Position numbers and translations under genes: made by a program
The notes under the pieces: generated by a model
Seen by the model: the letters and a program-made list of their open reading frames with translations, nothing else
What the model was told of the DNA's origin: nothing
The model's database searches: none
In this document: piece after piece, positions 1 to 9,042 of the stretch
Layout: the number at the start of each line of letters is the position of its first letter
Position numbering within the stretch: the stretch's first letter is position 1
NCBI GenBank assembly: GCA_002415025.1
Contig: DIBR01000011.1
Location: 24,989 to 38,303, forward strand
From: Spongiibacteraceae bacterium UBA5047
Lineage (GTDB): Bacteria > Pseudomonadota > Gammaproteobacteria > Pseudomonadales > Spongiibacteraceae
DNA length: 13,315 nucleotides
Direction of reading: 5' to 3'

Positions 1-3000
1 CCGCCCGCCGCGACAGATTCAGGCGCCAGCCCACATTGGCAAGGCTGCCCTTGACACCCACACCGCCAACCCAGTTCTGCTCGCGAAACCCAATCGGGCT
101 GGTTCCCACGTCGGCCCACCAGCGATCAGCTTGCCAGCCGATGCCGACGGCTACACCGGAGGTCTTTTCCGAAAAATCGAGGCGCTGGGTAGTTAAGGGG
201 TTTAACGTTACGCGATCGATATAATCGACCGTACCGGTGTCTATGTTGACGTAGTCGAGGCGCGCCAACAGGTGTCCATTCCAACGCGGCACGGGTAGGC
301 GCAGTTCAACGGGAATCTGAAAAGTGGCTTCTTTCCCCTCGCGAACGCTGTGATCCAAACCCACAATAATATGGCCGTCTGTTCGGTCACGCACTTTGTC
401 AATTTTCGCCTTGGCGCTGCGGGTCAACCAATCATCCCCGGTTTTCTGGTACAAGACCTTGGGAGATTCGTTCGGGCTGGATCCCGATGCTTTGGCGAGA
501 CTGGCCACCGCAAAACGTTCGGTACTTTCCCAGTCTTCCGCCTGTTCTGACACCAGCATGGCATTGCGAAAATCCAGTGCGCTGGCATCGGGACGATTCA
601 CCAGTTCCCGTAACACCTGCTGCCGTGCTGCCGCATCGCGGCTATCCTGAAAACCTTGGGCCAGTTCACCCAACTGGGAACTCTCAAAACCAGGCATCGC
701 TGCCAGCAATCGGGAACGCTCTTCCTGATAGCGCGAGCGCCCCGCCACCTCTTCAGTCAGTCGCAAGACACCCAACTGGGCCGGTAGCTGGTGGCGACCC
801 TCTATTGCCGCCGACTGCTGATAGAATGCATACGCGACTTCGGAATTCTGGTCTGCCTCATTGAGCCGGGCGCGCCGCAGCAGATCACGAGCATTGAGGG
901 TATCGAGTTGTCTGCGCTCTGAAGGCTCGAGTGTCTGCTCCACCATAACCACATACCAGCGGTTAAAGTCGGCAATGTCTCCGCTGTCCAGCAGCAGGTC
1001 GGCGTACGTCAATTGACGTGCAAAGGGCCAGTCCGTCGTCGGCTGCATGCCATCGAGAATATGTCTTGCCCGGCGGGGTTCATCTATTGCCAGCCAGCGC
1101 CGGGCTATTCGCAACAAGGCATCCGGCTGGCCGCTGTACTCCTGTTCCAGAACATCGAGTTGACGCGCTATTGCCGAGCTATCTTCACTGTCCACGGCAG
1201 CAAACTGTTGATCAAATCGCAAACGCTCCAGATTCGCCGACATTGCCGCACTGCGGTCCGCCACCGGTATGGACTCCAGGGTATCAATAGCTGATGGCAC
1301 CCGGTCACGAGACGAAAGGTACAGCGCGTAGGCGTATAGCATCTCGGCGTCGGGATCATCGCTAACCCATTGCTCCATCAACTCATCAGCTCGCTCGGGA
1401 TGGCCTGCATCGACCAGCGCCTGCGCGATGTCCGAGCGCTGCCAGGGAGAAGTCGGCTCCAATGCCAGAGCCAGAACAACAGCCTCCAGCACCTCTCTTG
1501 ACTGCCCGTTTCTCTGTGCCAACTCAAGTGAAGCCAGTGCAAAATCCACGCGCATTGCCCGCTCGCGATCAGCAATCTGTGCGCGCTGCCGAGCAGTGTA
1601 TTCGTCAAGCACAGCGAGCGCCGCACTGTTGTTACCCGCGTCCAGCTGCAGCTGAACTCGCCCCCATAACGCCGTGGTGTTGAGCGGCGCTATAGTAAGC
1701 ACTTGCCTGTAATGGTATTCGGCCCTTTCCGGGTCGCCTTCTGCCAGCGCCAGCTCCGCAAGTCGCAGATACACATAATGGGCACGAGGATTGAGAGCAC
1801 GAACGTTATCCAGCTCGCGCCTCGCCTCGACGAACTCACGTGAATCTATCAACCGGTCGGCCCGTTTTAGCCCTGCCCAGTAGCGGGAGGTATTCAGCAG
1901 ATTCTGCCATTTTGAAACAAGATCAGGGTTGCTGTTGTAGCGAAGCGCCGCCCGAAAATAATTAATCGCTCTCTCCTGCTCTCCCCTGCGCAGGTAAATG
2001 ACCCCGAGGCCGCCTTGAATCTCTTCGTCTTCAGGTTGGTCAATCAAGGCGTATTGGAGGTTACGAAGCGCAGCGTCCAACTGATTCGCTTCCAGTTGCG
2101 CCAAGCCCCTCTTCCTGGCACGGTAATGCGGATTTTTCATGCGCTCTTTTTCGGCCGCACGCTCAACCAAGGCACGTTTGTAATTTTCCTGAATATCCAG
2201 ATCACCGGGAAACCGGCTAGCAAGCAAGGCGTAATCTTCCAGCAAGCGGTCTGTCAGTGGCAGCCGCCCAAGCAGCCTGAGCCAGGAACTCGCGGCCTGC
2301 CGGCCAAGGCCCGAACCTCGGGCGAGACGCTTGTAAGTTTCCAGCACCCAGACATCCGTCTTGTAGCGACTGGCAATGTGATCCGCCAGGGCCAGTTCAA
2401 TGGGCGGAAAATCCGGATAACGATCATTCAGTGCAACGAGATTCTGGCGCGTTGTGAGCCAACGTTCACTTATTCGGCCCTGAATATTCAAATACTCCAG
2501 CTCCAGACTCAGCGTGGGTCTGCCGCGAGGAAACAGCGAATCGTAAATCTCCAGGGATTCATTGTAACGACCAGCCGTGGCAAGCAGTCTGGCGCGCTGC
2601 AACTCCTCCTTTGCCGTCGTTTCGCTATCAATATAGTCACCAAGCTGCGCGGTTCTTGGATTATCGGGCAACAGCATTTGCATGCGATCAAGAACCGCAT
2701 TGGCTTTCTCGGAATCACCTGAGTATAAGTGTTGATAGGCGTCAAAAAAGAGCGTGTCCGGGTCATTCGGCGCGACCGCCTGCAGGCGTCTAAGCGCATT
2801 GCGAACCAGGTCAATCCGGCCCATCAATTCAGCAAGATGGAGCTGGCGTAACAAGACTTCGACATTCTCCTGTTCACCCGTCGTTTCGACGCGCTCCTCA
2901 GTATCAGGGCTCTGGATATCCAGCACCAGTGGCGGACTATTCTCGGAAAACGTTTCCTGCTGGATAAAACGGTCGTACAAGAACCAGCCCAGCAGCGGCA

Positions 3001-3049
3001 ACAACAGCAGCGGCAGCAGGCGAAGCAATCCACGCAAATCTAATCGCAC
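1..3049 (-). CDS. bcsC: BcsC, cellulose synthase TPR/outer-membrane exporter subunit (3' part missing)
   Basis: BcsC carries nascent cellulose across the periplasm and outer membrane through TPR repeats and a C-terminal beta-barrel. I translated the frame by hand: it is open without interruption for 1016 codons and runs off the window at position 1. Residues 8-24 are a leucine-rich hydrophobic segment (LLRLLPLLLLPLLGWFL). A long helical TPR region follows, with repeats such as ARRWLAIDEPRRARHILD. From about residue 870-890 the sequence changes to barrel-like text (HIIVGLDHSVREG, then alternating strands) typical of the BCSC_C domain. Family members are about 1150-1300 residues, so perhaps 150-250 are missing, all in the barrel. 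The GTG start at 3049 has AGGA six nt upstream and lies inside the end of bcsZ (10-nt overlap), which suggests coupling. No AXA-type signal peptidase site is obvious after the hydrophobic segment. Identification rests on position after bcsZ, TPR content and the barrel; it is firm. Confidence 0.93.
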   Translation of the reverse strand, partial: MRLDLRGLLRLLPLLLLPLLGWFLYDRFIQQETFSENSPPLVLDIQSPDTEERVETTGEQENVEVLLRQLHLAELMGRIDLVRNALRRLQAVAPNDPDTLFFDAYQHLYSGDSEKANAVLDRMQMLLPDNPRTAQLGDYIDSETTAKEELQRARLLATAGRYNESLEIYDSLFPRGRPTLSLELEYLNIQGRISERWLTTRQNLVALNDRYPDFPPIELALADHIASRYKTDVWVLETYKRLARGSGLGRQAASSWLRLLGRLPLTDRLLEDYALLASRFPGDLDIQENYKRALVERAAEKERMKNPHYRARKRGLAQLEANQLDAALRNLQYALIDQPEDEEIQGGLGVIYLRRGEQERAINYFRAALRYNSNPDLVSKWQNLLNTSRYWAGLKRADRLIDSREFVEARRELDNVRALNPRAHYVYLRLAELALAEGDPERAEYHYRQVLTIAPLNTTALWGRVQLQLDAGNNSAALAVLDEYTARQRAQIADRERAMRVDFALASLELAQRNGQSREVLEAVVLALALEPTSPWQRSDIAQALVDAGHPERADELMEQWVSDDPDAEMLYAYALYLSSRDRVPSAIDTLESIPVADRSAAMSANLERLRFDQQFAAVDSEDSSAIARQLDVLEQEYSGQPDALLRIARRWLAIDEPRRARHILDGMQPTTDWPFARQLTYADLLLDSGDIADFNRWYVVMVEQTLEPSERRQLDTLNARDLLRRARLNEADQNSEVAYAFYQQSAAIEGRHQLPAQLGVLRLTEEVAGRSRYQEERSRLLAAMPGFESSQLGELAQGFQDSRDAAARQQVLRELVNRPDASALDFRNAMLVSEQAEDWESTERFAVASLAKASGSSPNESPKVLYQKTGDDWLTRSAKAKIDKVRDRTDGHIIVGLDHSVREGKEATFQIPVELRLPVPRWNGHLLARLDYVNIDTGTVDYIDRVTLNPLTTQRLDFSEKTSGVAVGIGWQADRWWADVGTSPIGFREQNWVGGVGVKGSLANVGWRLNLSRRA

Positions 3050-4149
3050 GGGGAATCCTGGCGAAGCTCCAGCGCACCGGAGCTGGTGAAGCGATATCGC
3101 TTCTCGTACCAACCAAGGCTGAACAGACTCAATACCGTGTCGTAGTATCTATCAGTCCTGGCTTGTGCAATGCCATCCCGGGCGATTTGCGCCTGCTCCG
3201 CAGCGAGCTGTGCTTTCCCCTGGGCGCTGAGCAGCGGAACAACGGCGGCAGAAAAGCCAAAACTGCCACGCTCGTCGGTTGCGCCTTTTCGCGTATCAAT
3301 CTTGCGCGGTGGCACACCATGGGCCTGCACATGCGAGGCCATTTTTTCCATGCGCTCCAGTAAAACCGGTTTTGCAGGAATGGTATCGGGAAGCATGCCC
3401 GCCCAAAGGTAGTTTCTTATCGCGTCATAGCTGCCACGAGAGCCGGTTTTGGGATCCGGAGCTAACTGTCCGGAACCTGCCAGCACCCAATCTGCCAGCC
3501 AGCCACTGCGAGAAGCCTCATCCAACAGTGCCGCACTGCCCGCGTTTAACTCGGACCATTGTGAACCGGGAAGCGTCGTCGCCAGATAGCTTGTAAGCTG
3601 TAAGGGCACATAGCTCGGATTAAGGCGATACCGACCGCCGCCGGCGTCGAAACCGTGAGGGGCCGGCAACAAACTCAGACCCAAACCCTCAATTTCAGCC
3701 GATTCCTCACGGAGGATTCTACTCGCCAGCAGGTAGCCCAGACTTGAATAATGATGGCTATGCCAATGTCGCCCAGCCTCAATCAATGTATAGGCGAGCC
3801 ATAAATCCGCGTCGGAAGCCGCATTGCCGTCCAGAACTCCCCAACTGGAATCCGGCTGCTGCCCCCATAACCAGGCCGGCAGCTGTGCAGTGAGATCGCC
3901 TCCGGCCAGGTGAGTTTCGGTCCAAGCCAAAAGTTGCGAGAAACTCGCCTTGTCATTGGCCAGCAAAGCGAAAAAAAGCGCGTATGCCTGCCCTTCCGAC
4001 GTGCTGATCAGACGAGAGTCACTGCGGTCGACGACGCGACCATCGCTCACATAGTTTGAACTAAACTGTTCCCACACGGGCCATTCGCAATCGTTTGCGT
4101 GGCTCGCCGCAGCCACCAGCAGAAAAAAACCAGCCAGAACAAGCCTCAC
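3040..4149 (-). CDS. bcsZ: BcsZ, periplasmic endo-beta-1,4-glucanase (GH8)
   Basis: A 369-residue secreted cellulase of glycoside hydrolase family 8. It hydrolyses beta-1,4-glucan in the periplasm and tunes the amount and length of exported cellulose. The N-terminus is a classic signal peptide (MRLVLAGFFLLVAAASHA, cleavage probably after SHA at residue 18). The family general acid is Glu52 in STSEGQAYALFF, matching Glu55 of E. coli BcsZ. The conserved ASDADLW block is at 111-117. Asp242 in SYDAIRNYLWAG matches the catalytic base Asp243. Length is normal (E. coli 368). The start is GTG at 4149, overlapping the bcsB stop as GTGA, with a GAGGGGG ribosome binding site just upstream inside bcsB. 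The gene overlaps bcsC by 10 nt. The placement between bcsB and bcsC is the E. coli order. Nothing is missing, so the enzyme should be active. Confidence 0.96.
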   Translation of the reverse strand: MRLVLAGFFLLVAAASHANDCEWPVWEQFSSNYVSDGRVVDRSDSRLISTSEGQAYALFFALLANDKASFSQLLAWTETHLAGGDLTAQLPAWLWGQQPDSSWGVLDGNAASDADLWLAYTLIEAGRHWHSHHYSSLGYLLASRILREESAEIEGLGLSLLPAPHGFDAGGGRYRLNPSYVPLQLTSYLATTLPGSQWSELNAGSAALLDEASRSGWLADWVLAGSGQLAPDPKTGSRGSYDAIRNYLWAGMLPDTIPAKPVLLERMEKMASHVQAHGVPPRKIDTRKGATDERGSFGFSAAVVPLLSAQGKAQLAAEQAQIARDGIAQARTDRYYDTVLSLFSLGWYEKRYRFTSSGALELRQDSPCD

Positions 4150-6380
4150 TTGTCCCCCTCACCTACGCGTAACCGACGCGCCGCAATGAGCGAGAGCAGT
4201 CGCCACAAAAAAACGGTCAGCAAAATAATCAGCAAGAATGAACCAAACGCGAGCACAAAGGGGTGATCGGAAAAGTGGTACCAGATTAGCTTCCGCAGCG
4301 GCAATTCGCCAACATGATAGGTACTGCCGACATTAAAACTGGCAACCTTGTCTCCACGAAAAGTAATAACCGAACCGAACATATGGGGATGCTTGCCGCC
4401 ATCACTGATCGCTCGCTGCACAAGCTTCAAGTCCGTATCGTGTGCAGCGAATATAGCTACCAGACTGTGATTGCCACCATAGGGAGACTCTCTGCCAACT
4501 ATCGCGGCAAAACCACCGTCTGCGGTAACGCTGATTTCCTCGGCAACCTTCTGGTCCCCGGCATTTCGCCAGCCCTGAAAGGCCCTCCCTTCTGCTCTCA
4601 TGGGGCGCTGAAGAATTCGATCGGCCGCGTCAATAACCAAACTGAGCTTCTCGCCGCTGGCCACGTTGGCCCCAAGCGATTCATTGACCGCCAGCAAGAG
4701 AATATCTCGATCGGCCAGCTGCTTTTTGTCCCAGCGGTCGGTCAGCGTCAACGCCAAGCCCGGGTACCCTGCGCTGGCGCCCATATAGCCGGTTAGATAC
4801 AGCAGGGTTTCAATTTCTGCGACGCTGGGCGACTCCGGAAGTACCACAACAGTATTCGACAGGTCAGCCATACGCGTGAACGGAAAACCCGAAGTGGCGA
4901 AGGCGTGCAGATCAGGCATTTCCAGATAATGCGGAAAGCCCGTAAAATCCAGGGTCGAATCGGCCTCAACCACCGCCTGGTAATTGCCCGCCGGGATCGT
5001 GCGACAAGCACCTTCGCTTACCGAAGAGAATGAAAACTGGAAGGAAATGCCATTCTTGTTGCCTACCCTGAATGCAGGGATTCGCACCCGGTCGCCACTC
5101 TCGATAAAACCACTGTCAAGCAAGGGTACCCTGACTCTTTTCTTCTCGCCGTTGACACCCTTTTTGGTCAAACCGAAGGCTTCAACGAATTGATCGTTGA
5201 TACTGAAGCTCATTTTGGAATCGGTGCCATCTTTCGTCGGTGGCGAATAGCGATAACGCAAATCCATTGGAATACCGCGACTCTGCCAGGTAAACAGATC
5301 GGGAGGTAAGGCCACAGGTACCTGTATCGCCGGGGGAACCCGACCCGTGACTTGCAGTTGCTGCAGGTCATCCACCAATTCTCCCAGTTTTACCGGGCGG
5401 TCTGTCCGAATCCAGTTCGGTGCATCGTAGGGCTTGCGGGGACGAAGCTGGATGGCCTTATTGATCTGCGCTACAGCGCCACTCATCAGCGACGAGCCAA
5501 GGGCCAGACCGCGCACAGCCGTTTGTAAATCCTCTGCATTGCGCCCCTGCACGAGCAACAACTTGACGTAGGGGTCATGTGGATGCGTGATCATCTGCAA
5601 ACTGGGCCCTGTCACCTCCGGAAAATCCTTGAGGAAGTCGGGGCGGTTATCATTGGTAAGCAGCACAAGTGAATGTTGTCGAGGCAGCTCATTAATCAGC
5701 ACAGGAAAATTGCTGCCCCGCCACTCCGCCAGTGAACCGAAATAGGCACTGGCCATTGCCGCAGCCTGAGCAATACCCAGTTGGTATTGCCGCCCCAGGA
5801 CGACCGGCAGCTCAAGGGGCGAAAAATCGCGCTTGTCAAAAAACGGGGCCGGTAAAAGACTCAGATCGTTACTGAGCCGCAACTTTCGCTTTTGCAGTTC
5901 AAGTTCAGAGGCCTGGCTGATCTCCACCCAGATACTCGGGTCTTCCGGATTCCAGCAATCCCGGTCCAGGTGGCCAATGAGCTCGAGCCTAATCTGGTTG
6001 TAGTCGCTGAAAAAACGGGGGTTCAGCGCCACATCGAATTCCTTTTCGTTTCCGGCATCTCCTTCAGAAATAGGCAAAACGTCCAGCAATTCATTGTTCA
6101 GATGAACCTTGACGTGCGACAGCACAGCAACCAGCGCAGGTGAAACCACCATACTGAGTCGCAAGGAACCGCTCTCGACAATTTCATCAAGCCTCGAACC
6201 AAATCCGAGGGTCATCGTACTCTCGCTGCCCTGAAGCTCGATCGAGTTCTGGTATCCCAACTGACTGAGCGTATCAACCTCGGTAATCAGCTTGCGAGGT
6301 TCGGGGGCTTGGGCATACGCCGGCAGGCAGGCGCACAGCAGCGCGCATACCACTACCCGTATTGACAGTCCTTTATACAA
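4146..6380 (-). CDS. bcsB: BcsB, periplasmic membrane-anchored cellulose synthase subunit
   Basis: BcsB caps the BcsA channel on the periplasmic side, and its C-terminal transmembrane helix is required for BcsA activity. The 744-residue product begins with a signal peptide (hydrophobic residues 8-22, cleavage near AYA-QA or AQA-PE at 23-25). A large periplasmic region follows; in the family it consists of two carbohydrate-binding and two flavodoxin-like domains in alternation. It ends in one membrane helix at about 708-734 (FVLAFGSFLLIILLTVFLW) and a basic tail ending GEGDK. E. coli BcsB is 779 residues, so this one is slightly short but complete. The start is TTG at 6380: AGAGGGG lies eight nt upstream, the signal peptide begins directly after it, and the only codons between it and the in-frame bcsA stop are not ATG, GTG or TTG. 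The gap to bcsA is 18 nt and the gene overlaps bcsZ by 4 nt. Confidence 0.95.
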   Translation of the reverse strand: MYKGLSIRVVVCALLCACLPAYAQAPEPRKLITEVDTLSQLGYQNSIELQGSESTMTLGFGSRLDEIVESGSLRLSMVVSPALVAVLSHVKVHLNNELLDVLPISEGDAGNEKEFDVALNPRFFSDYNQIRLELIGHLDRDCWNPEDPSIWVEISQASELELQKRKLRLSNDLSLLPAPFFDKRDFSPLELPVVLGRQYQLGIAQAAAMASAYFGSLAEWRGSNFPVLINELPRQHSLVLLTNDNRPDFLKDFPEVTGPSLQMITHPHDPYVKLLLVQGRNAEDLQTAVRGLALGSSLMSGAVAQINKAIQLRPRKPYDAPNWIRTDRPVKLGELVDDLQQLQVTGRVPPAIQVPVALPPDLFTWQSRGIPMDLRYRYSPPTKDGTDSKMSFSINDQFVEAFGLTKKGVNGEKKRVRVPLLDSGFIESGDRVRIPAFRVGNKNGISFQFSFSSVSEGACRTIPAGNYQAVVEADSTLDFTGFPHYLEMPDLHAFATSGFPFTRMADLSNTVVVLPESPSVAEIETLLYLTGYMGASAGYPGLALTLTDRWDKKQLADRDILLLAVNESLGANVASGEKLSLVIDAADRILQRPMRAEGRAFQGWRNAGDQKVAEEISVTADGGFAAIVGRESPYGGNHSLVAIFAAHDTDLKLVQRAISDGGKHPHMFGSVITFRGDKVASFNVGSTYHVGELPLRKLIWYHFSDHPFVLAFGSFLLIILLTVFLWRLLSLIAARRLRVGEGDK

Positions 6381-6398
6381 AATATCTACCCCTCTTCG

Positions 6399-9029
6399 TC
6401 ATCCAGCTAGCTGGATAGGTCTTGGCCTGAACGATCCCAGCACGTCAAACACAACGACGACACCCCGTGTAATCTGCGGCAAGGGTGCCGGCCCATTTTC
6501 CAGCAAACGCCGCAAACCGGTTATACCCGACCGCAATACCTGCGCAAAACTGACGCCTGGCTGATCATCTTCATAACTCTGCTTCCATTTAACCCAGGTG
6601 TCAGCACGAGCAAAGGTACACTGCACATAGTCCACCAACTGTTGCGTCGACAGATCACCCAGGCGCAAGCCCAGCGTATTTTCATTGCTATAAACAATTT
6701 TGGCCGGGAAAACAAATCGCTGATGCGCGCGATCAAGCACGATCTCGATGTCTTCCAACCCCCGGAAGAGGTCACCGTGCGCCACCTCGGCCCGAATACC
6801 CCCGAGCGAGAAATCCTGCATGGAAACGGCATACATATGCCCACTCGGCAGGCGAACACTCATCGGAATATCGACCTCAACGCGCGGCGCCGAGCGCACC
6901 TGTTTCACCTCGCCTGCTACGGCTACCGCCGCACCCAGAATCAGCAAATTATAGCCGGTCCACAGCATATTAATGGCTACCGCAGAAATTTCCGCAGTTG
7001 GCCCGGCAAACATCCGGTAGGTGCCCCAGATCAGACCCGCTATATTCAGCAGCACAAGAAACACATAGGGTTTGGACATTACCCAGTCGTAGTAAAAGTT
7101 TTCTACCTTGCCGCCCTTGGCGGTAACGTTGAACGTTCCCTTGTGCGGTGCAAACAACGCAACCGTGGTAGGCCGGGCAACGTACCATGAAAGAATGGCT
7201 TCGTAGACCTCGCCCCAGAATGAATAGCGATATTTCCCCTGGAACAGTGAGTTCACCACCGAGGCGTGAAACATATGAGGCAGCACATAAAGCAGCAGCA
7301 AACTGGCGGGCGCGTAAATGATATAAGTGTGTAATAGCAGGAACGCCAGTGGTGCAGTTAAAAAGATCAACCTGGGAATACCTGCCAGGAAATGCATCAT
7401 GGCGTTGAAGTAGCAAAGCCGCTGCTGCCAGCGCAAGCCCGAACCCAGAAGCGGATTGTCGACGCGCAGGATTTGCGCCATCCCCCGAGCCCAGCGAATG
7501 CGCTGCCCGATATGCGCAGACAGGGTCTCGGTCGCAAGCCCGGCAGATATCGGCGCGCGCAAATAGGCTGAATGATAACCAAGGCGGTGCATTCGCAGTG
7601 AGGTATGAGCGTCTTCTGTTACGGTTTCTACCGCAATACCACCTACCTCTTCCAGCGCAGTGCGGCGCATAACGGCGCAGGAGCCACAAAAAAAGGTACT
7701 GTTCCACAAGTCGTTGCCGTCCTGAATCAGGCCATAGAATAAATTGCCTTCATTGGGAACCTTGCGAAAATTACCCAGATTTCTCTCAAAGGGATCCGGC
7801 GAGTAGAAATGGTGCGGCGTTTGCACAAGCGCCAGTTTGGGGTCTTTGAGAAACCAGCCCATACAAACCTGCATGAATGCGCGCGTGGGGATGTGGTCGC
7901 AATCAAAAATGGCGACATATTCTGCACTGGTGTGCTCCAGCGCATAATTGATGTTGCCAGCCTTGGCATGATTGTTTACCGGTCTGCGGATATAGTTCAC
8001 CGAAACCGCTTTGGCAAAATCCCGAAAGCTGTCGCGTTTACCGTCATCCAGAATATGGATATGCAATTTATCTCGCGGCCAATCCAGGCCCATGCAGGCG
8101 TAAACCGTGGCCCTGACAACCTCAAGATCTTCATTATAAGACGGGATCATAATGTCGATACTCGGCCAGTCTCGACGATCGTCAGGCAAGGCTACAGGGC
8201 TGCGCTGCAGAGGCCAGGAATTCTGAAAATAGCCCAACAGCAGAACCACCCAGGCGTAGAGCTCGGCAAACAACAGCAATAAACCGAGCGTCAGGCCCAG
8301 CGCGTCGTCCCAGTTAATCGTTGAGCTGGTACGCCACCAGATGTAACGGCAGGAGACAATCACCGACGCCACCATCAGCAGCATCGCCGGAAATCGTCCC
8401 GGCACTTGCCTCAATATCATCGCTGTGACCATCAACACCACAACAAACGCCGCTTGAGCCTCCAGGCTGAATGGGACAGTTATGCACAAGCCGGCCAACA
8501 CGAGTGCCAATAGCAACAGCACAATAGCCGGCAGCCCCGACTTCGGCGCGTCTTCAGCAGCCTCCAATTGAGCCTGCCGGCGCTCGGTGCGATGCTGGAG
8601 CTGCCGCACACACCATCTGGCAAGCGCAACAAATCGAAACAGAAACCGCCGCGAACGAAGATTGGCAAATCGGTAAAACTGCCGCGCACGCCGCCCGGTA
8701 CGAAAGCTGCTTTGTTGGCGCACAAGAGTCAGAAATACGATTTGCAGGGCTATTCTTAGCGGGTCAGCCAGCTGTGGGCGACTAAAGTCAATCTGCGGGC
8801 AAAGCCACAGCGGAGCCCGCCAGCTATCCTGCCCGCCGATCCGGGGCTTAAGAAAGCAAAACGCGAAGAGCAACCAGACACCCACAAACAGTCTGCCCGG
8901 CATAGAAAAGCCGTGCCGACCGCGAAAGGCTTCGTATTGACGCTGAAATTGCGCCGCTAGCCGGGGTTTAAACACCACCGCCAGAAAACCGATTTCCGGA
9001 TAGCGCAATCTGCGTCGGGCTTCATTCAT
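6399..9029 (-). CDS. bcsA: BcsA, catalytic subunit of c-di-GMP-activated cellulose synthase
   Basis: An inner-membrane processive GT2 glycosyltransferase that polymerises UDP-glucose to beta-1,4-glucan and threads it through its own channel. Numbering from ATG at 9029 (876 residues; add 4 if GTG at 9041 is used): transmembrane helices lie at about 47-60, 95-103, 166-200, 215-228 and 243-270. The cytosolic GT domain follows with DDG near 328-330, DCD 376-378, FFCGSC 446-451, TED 471-473 and QRIRW 509-513. More helices lie between about 552 and 707. The PilZ domain has RSAPR (RxxxR, 712-716) and DFSLGG (DxSxxG, 739-744), the c-di-GMP ligands. All are intact. Length matches E. coli BcsA (872), and the extended N-terminal region is of the E. 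coli type. I prefer ATG 9029 because GAGGTG sits nine nt upstream of it; the GTG at 9041 has no comparable site. The stop is 18 nt before bcsB. Confidence 0.97.
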   Translation of the reverse strand: MNEARRRLRYPEIGFLAVVFKPRLAAQFQRQYEAFRGRHGFSMPGRLFVGVWLLFAFCFLKPRIGGQDSWRAPLWLCPQIDFSRPQLADPLRIALQIVFLTLVRQQSSFRTGRRARQFYRFANLRSRRFLFRFVALARWCVRQLQHRTERRQAQLEAAEDAPKSGLPAIVLLLLALVLAGLCITVPFSLEAQAAFVVVLMVTAMILRQVPGRFPAMLLMVASVIVSCRYIWWRTSSTINWDDALGLTLGLLLLFAELYAWVVLLLGYFQNSWPLQRSPVALPDDRRDWPSIDIMIPSYNEDLEVVRATVYACMGLDWPRDKLHIHILDDGKRDSFRDFAKAVSVNYIRRPVNNHAKAGNINYALEHTSAEYVAIFDCDHIPTRAFMQVCMGWFLKDPKLALVQTPHHFYSPDPFERNLGNFRKVPNEGNLFYGLIQDGNDLWNSTFFCGSCAVMRRTALEEVGGIAVETVTEDAHTSLRMHRLGYHSAYLRAPISAGLATETLSAHIGQRIRWARGMAQILRVDNPLLGSGLRWQQRLCYFNAMMHFLAGIPRLIFLTAPLAFLLLHTYIIYAPASLLLLYVLPHMFHASVVNSLFQGKYRYSFWGEVYEAILSWYVARPTTVALFAPHKGTFNVTAKGGKVENFYYDWVMSKPYVFLVLLNIAGLIWGTYRMFAGPTAEISAVAINMLWTGYNLLILGAAVAVAGEVKQVRSAPRVEVDIPMSVRLPSGHMYAVSMQDFSLGGIRAEVAHGDLFRGLEDIEIVLDRAHQRFVFPAKIVYSNENTLGLRLGDLSTQQLVDYVQCTFARADTWVKWKQSYEDDQPGVSFAQVLRSGITGLRRLLENGPAPLPQITRGVVVVFDVLGSFRPRPIQLAG
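6401..6416. repeat. 16-bp perfect palindrome at the bcsA-bcsB junction
   Basis: The sequence ATCCAGCTAGCTGGAT is its own reverse complement. It covers the last codons of bcsA and the first base of its stop region, about 20-35 nt before the bcsB TTG start. In mRNA it could form a 6-bp stem (AUCCAG/CUGGAU) with a CUAG loop. No U-run follows, so it does not look like an intrinsic terminator. A role in mRNA processing, stability or bcsB translation is possible; chance is also possible because it lies in coding sequence. Confidence 0.5.
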
Positions 9030-9042
9030 GACAGCCGGCACC

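Noticed and set aside
2015..2722. 235-codon plus-strand open frame
   Set aside because: It is antisense to the continuous bcsC frame, has no recognisable domain or ribosome binding site, and fits a shadow frame.
1..3049. Possible frameshift or decay of bcsC, because the region shows only short complete frames
   Set aside because: Reading the minus strand from GTG 3049 gives 1016 codons without a stop. It looks broken only because the stop codon is outside the window.
6970..7707. 245-codon minus-strand frame inside bcsA
   Set aside because: It is an alternative frame of the conserved BcsA glycosyltransferase and membrane region; low-complexity Arg/Cys/Ala-rich text with no family resemblance.
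9029..9041. GTG at 9041 as the bcsA start
   Set aside because: GAGGTG, which contains this GTG, is a good ribosome binding site for the ATG at 9029; the GTG itself lacks one. Only four residues differ.
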